Shown here piece after piece: positions 1-7,117 of a DNA stretch of 13,532 bases. The notes beneath the pieces are model-generated. The model saw only the letters and a list, made by a program, of their open reading frames with translations, was not told the origin of the DNA and ran no database searches. Within the stretch, counting starts at the first letter, position 1, and the number at the start of each line of letters is the position of its first letter. This DNA comes from Actinomycetota bacterium (lineage in GTDB: Bacteria; Actinomycetota; Actinomycetes; Mycobacteriales; Jatrophihabitantaceae): assembly GCA_019241805.1 (NCBI GenBank), contig JAFAWL010000030.1, forward strand, positions 1 through 13,532, written 5' to 3'. Made by a program: the position numbers and the translations under genes.

Positions 1-1125
1 GCCGCTGTCGGGATCGGTCCGCACGGTCTGCGCGGCCCGGCCGGCGTCATCGCCGAGCGGCGCGACGGCGAGCTCGAGCTTGTCGACGCGGACGATCGCG
101 GCCGCCGGCTGCTGCTGGTCTGGAATGTCGACGGCGCCAGCGAGCTGGAGTTGCTCGAGCCGGCCACCGGGATCCGCACCATGATCGACGCAGTGCCGGG
201 TGCCGTGATTACTGGATGCGTGCTGTCACGCGACGGTCACCACGCCGTAGTGACAGTCGACGACCCGGCGCACCCACCTCAGCTCTGGTGCCTGCACATA
301 GAGACGGGCCGATGGCGGCAATTGACCGAGCCGGTGCCCATTCGAGCTCCGCTAGTGAGACCGGAGCTCATCAGCTTCGACGCGCACGACGGCCTGCCGC
401 TGACGGGTTGGCTCTATCGATCTGTCGCTCACCCGCTCCCAGGGCCGGCGGTCATCTTTCTGCACGGCGGTCCCGAATCGCAGGAGCGTCCGACCTTCAA
501 TGCCAATCACCAGGCACTGGCCGCCGCGGGGATCACCGTGCTCGCACCCAACATCCGGGGGTCGAGCGGCTTCGGTCGCAGCTTCGCCCACGCCGACGAT
601 CGCTACGGTCGCTACGACGCGATCACTGACGTGCACTCCTGTGCCCGCCATCTTCTCGTGTCCGGACTGGCCGACCCAGCCCGCATTGCCGTAGCGGGTC
701 GCTCCTACGGGGGCTATGCCACGCTGGCGGCCCTGACCGGGTTCCCTGACATGTTCGCGGCCGGTGCGGACATCTGCGGGATGTCAGATCTGCTGACCTT
801 CTATCGCGACACTGAGCCCTGGATCGCCGCGGCTGCGGTGACCAAGTACGGCGACCCCGACCATGATCGCGTCCTCCTGGAGGACCTGTCCCCACTGCGC
901 CACATCAGTCGCATCAAGGCACCGCTGTTGGTGGTACATGGAGAACTCGACACCAATGTGCCGATCACCGAGGCCACGCAGGTGGTAACGGCGCTACAGG
1001 CCGCTGGCGGATGCGTGTCCTACCTCGAATTGGCCGGAGAGGGGCACGAGTACCGAGCGCGATCAGCCCGCCTCATGCTTCTCGACGCGCTGGTCGAATT
1101 TTTCAGGCGGGCGCTTCAACCCTAG
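1..1125 (+). CDS. S9-family serine peptidase (acylaminoacyl-peptidase-like), 3' part only
   Basis: The frame is open from the first base, so the gene starts before the window; 374 codons are visible. An internal TTG at 151 is not needed as a start. Seen: the C-terminal alpha/beta-hydrolase domain of the prolyl oligopeptidase family. It has HGGP near codon 157, the NIRGSSGFG loop, the nucleophile elbow GRSYGGY with Ser at codon 235 (703-705), the acid Asp in HGELDTN at codon 317, and the base His in GEGHEY at codon 349. The Ser-Asp-His order and spacing fit S9. The first ~120 codons look like the end of the beta-propeller that restricts access to short peptides. Known of the family: these are mostly cytosolic enzymes cleaving acylated or short peptides at the N-terminus. 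The exact substrate cannot be read from sequence, and S9B and S9C remain alternatives. No obvious functional link to its neighbours. Confidence 0.88.
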   Translation, partial: AAVGIGPHGLRGPAGVIAERRDGELELVDADDRGRRLLLVWNVDGASELELLEPATGIRTMIDAVPGAVITGCVLSRDGHHAVVTVDDPAHPPQLWCLHIETGRWRQLTEPVPIRAPLVRPELISFDAHDGLPLTGWLYRSVAHPLPGPAVIFLHGGPESQERPTFNANHQALAAAGITVLAPNIRGSSGFGRSFAHADDRYGRYDAITDVHSCARHLLVSGLADPARIAVAGRSYGGYATLAALTGFPDMFAAGADICGMSDLLTFYRDTEPWIAAAAVTKYGDPDHDRVLLEDLSPLRHISRIKAPLLVVHGELDTNVPITEATQVVTALQAAGGCVSYLELAGEGHEYRARSARLMLLDALVEFFRRALQP

Positions 1126-1143
1126 CTAGACACCGTCCATAGA

Positions 1144-1172
1144 CGTGACGGCGCAGGCGAACCAGCGTCACG
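1144..1172 (+). terminator. possible terminator hairpin after the S9 peptidase gene
   Basis: Arms CGTGACG (1144-1150) and CGTCACG (1166-1172) form a perfect 7 bp inverted repeat around a 15 nt loop, 18 bp after the stop codon. There is no following T-run, so intrinsic termination is unproven. It could equally be a protein-binding site. Confidence 0.35.
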
Positions 1173-1183
1173 ATCGACCCACC

Positions 1184-1211
1184 TGCCGCCAAGTCCGCGA
1201 CTGCGGCGGCA
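1184..1211 (+). terminator. second hairpin in the same gap
   Basis: TGCCGCC (1184-1190) and GGCGGCA (1205-1211) form a 7 bp all-matching stem with a 14 nt loop. Together with the hairpin at 1144-1172 this is the only structure I see in the 213 bp between the peptidase stop and the lipoprotein start. No T-run follows. In DNA this GC-rich, short inverted repeats arise by chance fairly often. Confidence 0.25.
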
Positions 1212-1328
1212 AGGATCGCGCGCCACCGGACCGGCGAGGCGTTTGGACGCGCGGACAGCGCCGAGCTCCCGCTATTCTCCAACGGCACCATTCTGGTCGA
1301 ACGCCATGGCCGTGATAAATCAACCAGT

Positions 1329-1335
1329 AAGGAAG
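1329..1335 (+). promoter_or_regulatory. ribosome binding site that sets the lipoprotein start
   Basis: AAGGAAG, with its AGGA core 5 nt before GTG 1339. Candidate starts further up (TTG 1243, ATG 1306) have no such site and would place extra residues ahead of the signal peptide. Confidence 0.65.
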
Positions 1336-1338
1336 AAC

Positions 1339-2106
1339 GTGAGAAAGTCACTTGTCGCTGCGGTAGCCGTACTGGGTATCGGGGCCGCCGGCTGCAGTTC
1401 CTCGACGGCGGGCTCGGGCCACGGGCCGGCCTCCGAATCGGCCGGGTCCTCGGCACCCGCGACGTCCGCCGGCTCGACAACCTCCGCGACATCGACGGCG
1501 TCCAACCCACACTCCGGAACACCCGACAAGGCCGCGCTCAGCAAAGTCGTCCTCACCGTGGCCGATCTACCGGGCTGGACCGGGTCGCCACACGAGAGCG
1601 ACCCGGGCGACGCGGCCGACCAGGCGGCGCTGGTCAAGTGCGCCGGAGGCAAGGACACAGCAGGCGATCAGGTCGCTGAAGCGGACTCGCCCGACTTCGA
1701 CCAGTCCGATGCCTCGATCTCGTCGTCGGCGACCAGCTTCAAGAGCCAGTCCGACATCGACGCCGACGTCGCGTTGTTGAAGAGCCCGAAGATCTCGTCC
1801 TGCTACGAGCAGCTCGCCAAGACGCAAGTCGCGAGCGCCCTACCGGGCGGAGCGACGGTGGACTCGGTGTCGTTCGCCGTCACGCCTGGACCGGGAACCG
1901 GACCCTCGAACGTCGCCGGCATCGGAAAGGGCACCGTGACTGTGACGGTCTCGGGTCAGCAGACCGTCGTCTATGTCGACGTCGCGTTCATCACCGGCCG
2001 GCTCACCGAAGCCGAGATCGACATCGAGAATCCCGGTCAGGCCGTTCCGGTCGCCTTCTTCGACGACCTGGTCCATAAGGTCGCCGACCGAGCAGCCAAC
2101 GTCTAG
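1339..2106 (+). CDS. secreted lipoprotein of unknown function
   Basis: 255 residues from GTG 1339, which directly begins a lipoprotein signal peptide: basic start (RK), hydrophobic core to residue 14, then lipobox GAAGC with the lipidated Cys at 19. An extended Ser/Thr/Gly/Ala-rich linker (about 20-60) would lift the folded part off the membrane, as in many actinobacterial lipoproteins. The globular part (about 64-255) contains the phrase LTVADLPGW and two further cysteines (101 and 155) that could form a disulfide. Its second half is beta-rich (GTVTVTVSGQQTVVYVDVAF). I do not recognise a named family; the general pattern recalls mycobacterial Lpp/Lpr-type cell-envelope lipoproteins. The lectin gene follows after 38 bp on the same strand, so co-transcription is likely. 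A weak -10-like TATTCT lies at 1273-1278, with no convincing -35. Confidence 0.8.
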   Translation: MRKSLVAAVAVLGIGAAGCSSSTAGSGHGPASESAGSSAPATSAGSTTSATSTASNPHSGTPDKAALSKVVLTVADLPGWTGSPHESDPGDAADQAALVKCAGGKDTAGDQVAEADSPDFDQSDASISSSATSFKSQSDIDADVALLKSPKISSCYEQLAKTQVASALPGGATVDSVSFAVTPGPGTGPSNVAGIGKGTVTVTVSGQQTVVYVDVAFITGRLTEAEIDIENPGQAVPVAFFDDLVHKVADRAANV

Positions 2107-2144
2107 CTCGAACGTATGCTTCGCGGCCACGGACGGAGGTATCA

Positions 2145-3314
2145 GTGATTGCGGTAGGACGAACGTCTCGATTGCTCGCAGCGTTGGCTGCGTTCGGGCT
2201 GTCGGTCGGCGGTCTCGCGGGCTGGCAGCAGCAGGCCATTGCGGTCGAGCCGACTGCATCCCTCGTGACCGGCCAGGCCCTATTGGCCGGCGACGAACTG
2301 GTCAGCGCGAACGGTGACTACGACCTGGTCATGCAGGCTGACTGCAACCTTGTGATCTACGGTTCGTTGGGAACGCCGGTCTGGTCGACCGCAACGCATG
2401 GCGGCGACGGCTGCGCTTTGGTGAATCAGGCGGACGGCAACCTCGTCTTGTACTCGGCCGGAGGTCGCGCCCTGTGGGCGTCCGGCCGATCGGCCGCGAG
2501 TGCCACGTCGCTGGTCATGCAAGATGACGGCAACCTTGTGCAGTACACGACCTCTGGCTCCGCATTGTGGGTGCGCGGAGAGATGACACCCCCGATCGAC
2601 GAGAGCACCCTACGCGTCGGCCAGGCGCTGCATCAGGGAGATTCGCTCACGAGCGGCTCGGGTGCTTACACGTTCATCATGCAGGGCGACGGTAACGCCG
2701 TGGTCTACGGACCCAGCGGCCCCCTCTGGTCGAGTCGCACCGATGGCCTGGGCGAATTCTTGAGGCTTCAGGATGACGGCAATCTGGTGGTCTACTCGCA
2801 ATTCGGAACGCCGTCTTGGGCTGCCGGTGCCACTGTCCCCGCTGGCGTCAGCCTGGTCATGCAAAACGACGGGAATCTCGTGCTTTACGCCGCCGATGGC
2901 CGCGCTGTCTGGTCGTCGCGTACGTCTCCCACGCGGCCGCCCAAACCGCCGATCACTGGTAGCACGATGCGCGCGGGAGATGTGCTGTACACCGGCGACA
3001 AGCTGTGGAGCTCGAATCTGCAGTACGCATTGACGATGTCGACTAGCGGTAGTGCGTTTGTGGTCAATCCGTCGCTCGTGATCTGGAGCTCCAGCTCGAT
3101 CGGTGGCACCACTCTCGCGATGCAAGGTGACGGCAACGTCGTGGTCTACAACAGCGCCGGCGTGGCCGTGTTCAGCACCGCGACGGCCGGCCATCCAGGT
3201 GCTGTGCTCGTCATGCAGGACGATGGCAACCTCGTCGTCTACGCGGAAAGTACGGCCCTGTGGGCGAGCAAGTCTTCGCCGCTGAAAACGTGTATGCGCA
3301 ACTCCGTCTGTTGA
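2145..3314 (+). CDS. secreted protein with three bulb-type (B-lectin) domains
   Basis: 389 residues from GTG 2145, with GGAGG 5 nt upstream (2135-2139). A Sec signal peptide (about 1-33) ends in AIA before VEP. The rest is three bulb-type lectin domains (about 41-145, 157-258, 276-376) joined by Pro-rich linkers. Each domain has three QxDxNxVxY-type repeats: residues 64-72, 95-103 and 126-134; 180-188, 209-217 and 240-248; 299-307, 327-335 and 358-366. Eight of nine are intact; the one at 299-307 has lost every key residue. Cys67 and Cys90 have the spacing of the plant-lectin disulfide, found only in domain 1. Two more Cys lie in the tail (383, 389). Family knowledge: such repeats bind mannose-type sugars, and tandem copies occur in plant lectins and in LlpA-type lectin-like bacteriocins. 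No catalytic domain or wall anchor is visible, so it is probably released. Sugar target and role (adhesion, envelope glycan binding, antagonism) are inference. Confidence 0.9.
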   Translation: MIAVGRTSRLLAALAAFGLSVGGLAGWQQQAIAVEPTASLVTGQALLAGDELVSANGDYDLVMQADCNLVIYGSLGTPVWSTATHGGDGCALVNQADGNLVLYSAGGRALWASGRSAASATSLVMQDDGNLVQYTTSGSALWVRGEMTPPIDESTLRVGQALHQGDSLTSGSGAYTFIMQGDGNAVVYGPSGPLWSSRTDGLGEFLRLQDDGNLVVYSQFGTPSWAAGATVPAGVSLVMQNDGNLVLYAADGRAVWSSRTSPTRPPKPPITGSTMRAGDVLYTGDKLWSSNLQYALTMSTSGSAFVVNPSLVIWSSSSIGGTTLAMQGDGNVVVYNSAGVAVFSTATAGHPGAVLVMQDDGNLVVYAESTALWASKSSPLKTCMRNSVC

Positions 3315-3338
3315 TCGCACGCCTGGTCAGGCGCGATT
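3313..3338. terminator. bidirectional terminator hairpin between convergent genes
   Basis: The 23 bp between the lectin stop (3312-3314) and the stop of the minus-strand ATPase gene (3338-3340) is almost entirely one hairpin. The inner stem is CGCCT/AGGCG with loop GGTC (3325-3328); the outer stem is ATCG/CGAT across a 2 nt bulge. It could stop transcription from both sides; no long T-run is present. Confidence 0.5.
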
Positions 3339-3757
3339 CACGAGGGCAGGGGGCGCAACTCGAACCACACCGTCTTGCCCGGACCGCCGGGGTTCGGCTC
3401 GACGCCCCAACGGGAGGCCAAGGCGTCGACGATGAGCAGGCCCCGTCCGTGCGGATCGTCGTCGGCCGGCGGGTGGACCGGCCACTGCGGCAGCTCGGGC
3501 CCGGAGTCCTGCACGGCCACGCCGATACCGGGCGGCTCCTCGCGCACGCTCAAAACGATCTCCGGGCGGCCGTGGCGGACGGCGTTGGTGACCAGTTCGC
3601 TCACAATGACCAGCGCATCGTCGAGCAGGTCGGAGGGCAGGTGCGCACCGCGTCGACTCAGGTAGTCGCGCGCCAACGCGGGGGCATCCGATCCGGGCGG
3701 CAGCGGCATTGCGAGCTCGTTCTCCGCACCCGCGCCCGGCCGGCTATCTGACCCCAT
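3338..3757 (-). CDS. RsbW/SpoIIAB-like ATP-binding protein (HATPase_c_2), probable anti-sigma or regulatory kinase
   Basis: 139 residues from ATG 3757, a single GHKL ATPase domain. The N-box is ELVTNAVRH (Glu54, Asn58, His62), the G1 box DSGP (Asp84, Gly86) and the G2 box HGRGLLIVDAL (103-113), ending in GGPGKTVWFEL. That is the full ATP-binding set in the normal order and length for free-standing members in actinobacteria. Family knowledge: such proteins bind sigma factors and/or phosphorylate STAS-type anti-anti-sigma proteins. No sigma factor or STAS gene lies in the window, so the partner is unknown. An internal ATG at 3709 (MPLPPGSD) is a real alternative start: conserved sequence begins about there, and the 5' start has a hairpin in place of a clear ribosome binding site. 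The open frame continues upstream across the kup start, which I reject as a shadow. It is divergent from kup, 93 bp apart. Confidence 0.87.
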   Translation of the reverse strand: MGSDSRPGAGAENELAMPLPPGSDAPALARDYLSRRGAHLPSDLLDDALVIVSELVTNAVRHGRPEIVLSVREEPPGIGVAVQDSGPELPQWPVHPPADDDPHGRGLLIVDALASRWGVEPNPGGPGKTVWFELRPLPS

Positions 3758-3776
3758 ATCGGGAGTGCTTCCCGAT
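3758..3776 (-). promoter_or_regulatory. perfect inverted repeat abutting the ATPase start codon
   Basis: ATCGGGA (3758-3764) and TCCCGAT (3770-3776) around a 5 nt spacer lie immediately before ATG 3757 on the minus strand. In RNA it would form a 7 bp hairpin holding the only purine-rich stretch (GGGAAG) that could serve as a ribosome binding site. In DNA it could be an operator in the divergent kup/ATPase promoter region. The rest of that region (to 3850) holds a short GGTCG/CGACC repeat at 3825-3837 and no clear -10/-35 pair. Confidence 0.45.
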
Positions 3777-3850
3777 CTGTACCGAATTGAATCCTCACCT
3801 CGCGCGGGCGCTCGCCGCGCCGTCGGTCGCGCCGACCCGGGTAGGGGAAG

Positions 3851-5863
3851 ATGGGCCGCGTGGAGGATGAGGCGGTTACGACGAATGCCGGCCCGCACGC
3901 CGATGAGGTGCCCACGGGCGCCGGCGTCATTGCCGCCCCTCGCGACCTCGAAGAAGGGAGCGCCGTCCGCCGGTTGCGACCCCGCCCCTCGCTGAAGGCC
4001 GGCGTGACGCTGGCGGCCCTGGGCGTAGTGTTCGGCGATATCGGCACCAGCCCGCTCTACGGGCTGCAAACGGTGTTCTCCATCGACAACCATCGGGTCA
4101 AGCCGAGCTCGGCCGACGTCTACGGCGTCATGTCCATGGTGTTCTGGTCAGTCACGCTCATCGTTTCGATCAAGTACGTGATGGTCGTGATGCGAGCCGA
4201 TAACGACGGCGAGGGTGGCGTGATGGCGCTCGCCGGGCTGATCCGGCGGGCGGTCGGCGACGCCCGCCGGCGCACGATCCTCGTGCTGAGTCTGGCCATC
4301 GTCGGCGCCAGCCTCTTCTACGGCGACTCCGTGATCACTCCGGCTATCTCGGTGCTGTCCGCCGTCGAAGGCGTCAGCGTGGTCGCCCCGAGCCTGCACG
4401 ACGCGGTGTTACCCATCGCGGTCGTGATCCTCGTGCTGCTGTTTGCCGTCCAACGCTTCGGCACCCACAAAGTCGGCAGCCTCTTCGGACCGATCATGCT
4501 GGTCTGGTTCCTGATCCTCGCCGTGTCGGGCCTTCGCGAGATCCTCGCGCATCCCGGCGTGGTGCGCGCGCTGTCGCCGACGTACGCGGGCAGCTTCATC
4601 GCCACCCATCCGACGACGACCTTCTTCGCGATGGGCGCGATCGTGCTCTGCATCACCGGAGCCGAAGCGCTCTACGCCGATATGGGCCACTTCGGCCGTC
4701 CACCGATCCGGCGAGCCTGGTTCATGATCGTGTTCCCCTCGCTCGTTCTCCAGTACCTCGGTCAATCGGCGCTCATCCTGCATCGGCCGTCGGCGATCTC
4801 GAATCCGTTCTTCTTGATGCTGCCCTCGTGGGGACGCATCCCGATGATCGTGCTGGCCACCGCGGCCACCGTAATCGCGTCCCAAGCCGTGATCTCCGGG
4901 GCGTTCTCGGTGTCGCGTCAGGCCAGCCAGCTCGGATTGCTCCCGCCGCTCACGGTGCGCCAGACCTCGAGCGAGTCGGCCGGACAGGTTTACCTACCGG
5001 CCGTCAACGCCGCCTTGTTCATCGGCGTGCTCACCGTGATGCTTGTCTTCCAGAGTTCCGCGCGACTGGCTACCGCCTACGGTGTCTCGGTCACCGGTGC
5101 GCTGCTCGTCGACACGATTTTGATGATCTTCGTTGGACACTTCGTGTGGCACTGGCGGCTCTGGCAGATCCTGCTCATCCCCATCTTCTTCGGCCTGGTC
5201 GAGTTCACATTTTTCGCCGCCAACGTCAGCAAGATCGCTCATGGCGGCTGGCTGCCGTTGCTGATCGCTTTGATCGTCTTCACGATCATGACGACCTGGC
5301 GGCGTGGTCGGGAGGTCGTCACCGAGAACCGGATCGAGAAAGAAGGATCGCTTCGCGAGTTCGTCGACGACATGAACGAACGCAAGCTCACTCGAGTGCC
5401 GGGCATCGCCGTCTTCCCGCATCCGACCAAGGAAACCGCACCGCTGGCGCTGCGCGCCAACGTGGAGCACAACGGCGTGCTGCACGAACAGGTAATCATC
5501 TTCTCGGCCCAGCCACTGACCGTGCCGCACGTGGCCGTCGATGATCAGGTTTCCATCGACGACCTCGGCTACGGCGCGGACGGAATCGTGCACGTCACGT
5601 TGCGCTACGGCTTCTTCGACCGGCCGGACATTCCGTTGGCGCTCACTGTGCACAAGGACCGGATCGCCGAGGCGCAGTTCGACGCCGACCGAGCGTCGTA
5701 TTTTCTTTCCCGCGCCACTCTGCGCGTCGGACGCAGCAAATGCATGCAGCGCTGGCGCAAGGTGCTGTTCATGGCGATGGCGCGCAATGCCGCCAATCCG
5801 TCGGTGTACTTCGGCCTACCGGAGGAGCAGACCGTCGTGATGGGCTCGCAGGTCGAACTGTGA
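3851..5863 (+). CDS. kup: Kup-family potassium uptake transporter
   Basis: 670 residues, usual length for Kup/HAK/KT proteins, which bring K+ into the cell (H+-coupled symport in characterised members). After a hydrophilic N-terminal stretch of ~45 residues comes the family signature in the first membrane segment, GDIGTSPLY (62-70). Further family motifs are DNDGEGGVMAL (117-127) and FYGDSVITPAISVLSAVEG (156-174). About twelve hydrophobic segments reach to near residue 490, followed by a cytosolic domain of ~180 residues ending in VVMGSQVEL. Start ATG 3851 has AGGGG only 3 nt upstream; GTG 3860 is a possible alternative, 3 codons in. It is divergent from the RsbW-like ATPase and convergent with bkdC. 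I see no c-di-AMP riboswitch in the 93 bp leader. The family call is firm; the affinity and in vivo role are not readable. Confidence 0.96.
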   Translation: MGRVEDEAVTTNAGPHADEVPTGAGVIAAPRDLEEGSAVRRLRPRPSLKAGVTLAALGVVFGDIGTSPLYGLQTVFSIDNHRVKPSSADVYGVMSMVFWSVTLIVSIKYVMVVMRADNDGEGGVMALAGLIRRAVGDARRRTILVLSLAIVGASLFYGDSVITPAISVLSAVEGVSVVAPSLHDAVLPIAVVILVLLFAVQRFGTHKVGSLFGPIMLVWFLILAVSGLREILAHPGVVRALSPTYAGSFIATHPTTTFFAMGAIVLCITGAEALYADMGHFGRPPIRRAWFMIVFPSLVLQYLGQSALILHRPSAISNPFFLMLPSWGRIPMIVLATAATVIASQAVISGAFSVSRQASQLGLLPPLTVRQTSSESAGQVYLPAVNAALFIGVLTVMLVFQSSARLATAYGVSVTGALLVDTILMIFVGHFVWHWRLWQILLIPIFFGLVEFTFFAANVSKIAHGGWLPLLIALIVFTIMTTWRRGREVVTENRIEKEGSLREFVDDMNERKLTRVPGIAVFPHPTKETAPLALRANVEHNGVLHEQVIIFSAQPLTVPHVAVDDQVSIDDLGYGADGIVHVTLRYGFFDRPDIPLALTVHKDRIAEAQFDADRASYFLSRATLRVGRSKCMQRWRKVLFMAMARNAANPSVYFGLPEEQTVVMGSQVEL

Positions 5864-5894
5864 GGCCACGACCGAATTGTTCCTAGCGGGCCTC
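5862..5894. terminator. weak inverted repeat spanning the convergent kup and bkdC stops
   Basis: GAGGCC (5862-5867) and GGCCTC (5889-5894) are a perfect 6 bp pair with a 21 nt loop. Only 19 bp separate the two stop codons. It could act in both directions, but the stem is short and no T-run is present. Confidence 0.3.
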
Positions 5895-7115
5895 TCGCCA
5901 GGCCGTCGCCGGCGATTCGACGCAGTCGGCGATGAAGCGCAGGAAGCCACCGGCGGTGGCACCGTCGCAGGCCCGATGGTCGAACGACAGTGTCAGCTGG
6001 GTCACCGAGCGTGGGACCACAGCGCCGTCGATCACCCACGGGCGTTGGACGATTCGCCCGACGCCGAGGATCGCGACCTCGGGGAAGTTGATGATCGCGG
6101 CTGATCCGTCGACGCCGAACACGCCATAGTTGTTGAGCGTGAACGTGCCGCCGGTCAGGTCCGTCGGCGTCAGCCGGCCCGATCGGGCCCGCTCGGTCGA
6201 GTCGCTCAGCGCCGTCGCGAGCTGCTCGAGCGTCTTGTCCTGCGCGTCTCGGATCACCGGCACGACCAGGCCCCGTTCGGTCGAAGCGGCGAAGCCGAGG
6301 TGCACCGCCGGTTCGAGCACGATTGCGTCATCCTCGACGCGGGCGTTCAACTCGGGGAAGCGTCGCAGACCCAGCGTGGTGAACTTCGTCATCAACGCGA
6401 GCAGACTCACCGAGGGTGTCTGCTCATTCAAAGCGGACCGCAATGCCACCAAGGGCGTGGCGTCGACATCCACCCAAACCGTGGCCTCGGGGATCTCGCG
6501 CCGCGAGCGACTCAGCTTCTCGGCGGCGCGCTTGCGAGGTCCGCGCAGTGGAATTCTCGAGGCTTGCGAGGTCACCGTCGGCGTCGGGTCGGTCGACGCC
6601 TTGATGGCCCGGTCGGCGTCCCGGCGAGTGATCAAGCCGTCCTGCCCGGACCCGTGAATCCCGGCCGCATCCAGGCCGGCGGCTCGAATCATGCGCCGGA
6701 CGAGCGGTGAGACGACCGCCGGTCGGTGCTGCGCGACTCGGGGGCCGGCGGATGAGCTCGCGGTCGAAGCGGCCGGGGCGGCTGCTTCGAGGCTGTTGGC
6801 CGAGGCGCCGGCGGCGCGGTGACGCCGACGGACCGATGGCGCGGTCCCGTACCCGACGAGCACTCTGCCGCTGCCCGACTCCGGGGCAGCGATGGTGATG
6901 AGCGGTGCCCCGACGGCGATGGTGTCACCGGGTCGGCCGTGCAGTTCGGCGACTAGGCCGGCGAACGGCGCCGGCACCTCGACCACGGCTTTGGCGGTCT
7001 CGACGTCGACAATCGGCTGATCCACCGACACCTCGTCTCCGACCGCGACGCGCCAGGCGACGATCTCGGCTTCGGTCAGGCCCTCACCGAGGTCGGGAAG
7101 TCGGAATTCCGCCAT
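5883..7115 (-). CDS. bkdC: branched-chain 2-oxoacid dehydrogenase E2 (dihydrolipoyl acyltransferase)
   Basis: 410 residues from ATG 7115, with GAGG 7 nt upstream and the bkdB stop 2 bp away, so translation is probably coupled. Domains in order: one lipoyl domain (about 2-78) with lipoyl-lysine Lys42 in VETAKAVVEV; a flexible Ala/Ser/Pro-rich linker (80-130); a peripheral-subunit-binding domain (about 134-171, SPLVRRMIRAAGL...GSGQDGLITRRD) that docks E1/E3; and a CoA-dependent acyltransferase domain (about 185-408) with the active-site HRACDG (His380, Asp384). E2 is the core of the complex: it takes the acyl group from E1 on its lipoyl arm and passes it to CoA. A single lipoyl domain and the gene order E1 alpha-E1 beta-E2 match the M. 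tuberculosis branched-chain set (bkdABC, earlier pdhABC). Use with pyruvate cannot be excluded from sequence alone. The open frame extends 54 codons upstream into bkdB; I reject that extension. Confidence 0.93.
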   Translation of the reverse strand: MAEFRLPDLGEGLTEAEIVAWRVAVGDEVSVDQPIVDVETAKAVVEVPAPFAGLVAELHGRPGDTIAVGAPLITIAAPESGSGRVLVGYGTAPSVRRRHRAAGASANSLEAAAPAASTASSSAGPRVAQHRPAVVSPLVRRMIRAAGLDAAGIHGSGQDGLITRRDADRAIKASTDPTPTVTSQASRIPLRGPRKRAAEKLSRSRREIPEATVWVDVDATPLVALRSALNEQTPSVSLLALMTKFTTLGLRRFPELNARVEDDAIVLEPAVHLGFAASTERGLVVPVIRDAQDKTLEQLATALSDSTERARSGRLTPTDLTGGTFTLNNYGVFGVDGSAAIINFPEVAILGVGRIVQRPWVIDGAVVPRSVTQLTLSFDHRACDGATAGGFLRFIADCVESPATAWREAR

Positions 7116-7117
7116 CG

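Noticed and set aside
2320..3250. Regularly spaced near-repeats that could suggest a CRISPR or tandem repeat array
   Set aside because: The periodicity follows the codons for QxDGNLVxY lectin repeats; spacing and sequence vary, and there are no identical direct repeats.
2610..3320. 236-codon minus-strand open frame opposite the lectin gene
   Set aside because: Its repetitive HD/VDH pattern is just the complement of the lectin repeats.
3260..3751. 163-codon plus-strand frame across the lectin end and the ATPase gene
   Set aside because: Antisense to the ATPase with its GHKL motifs; no ribosome binding site and no family signal.
3758..3850. Possible c-di-AMP or other riboswitch ahead of kup
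   Set aside because: The whole region is only 93 bp, contains a divergent promoter, and shows no multi-stem conserved architecture.
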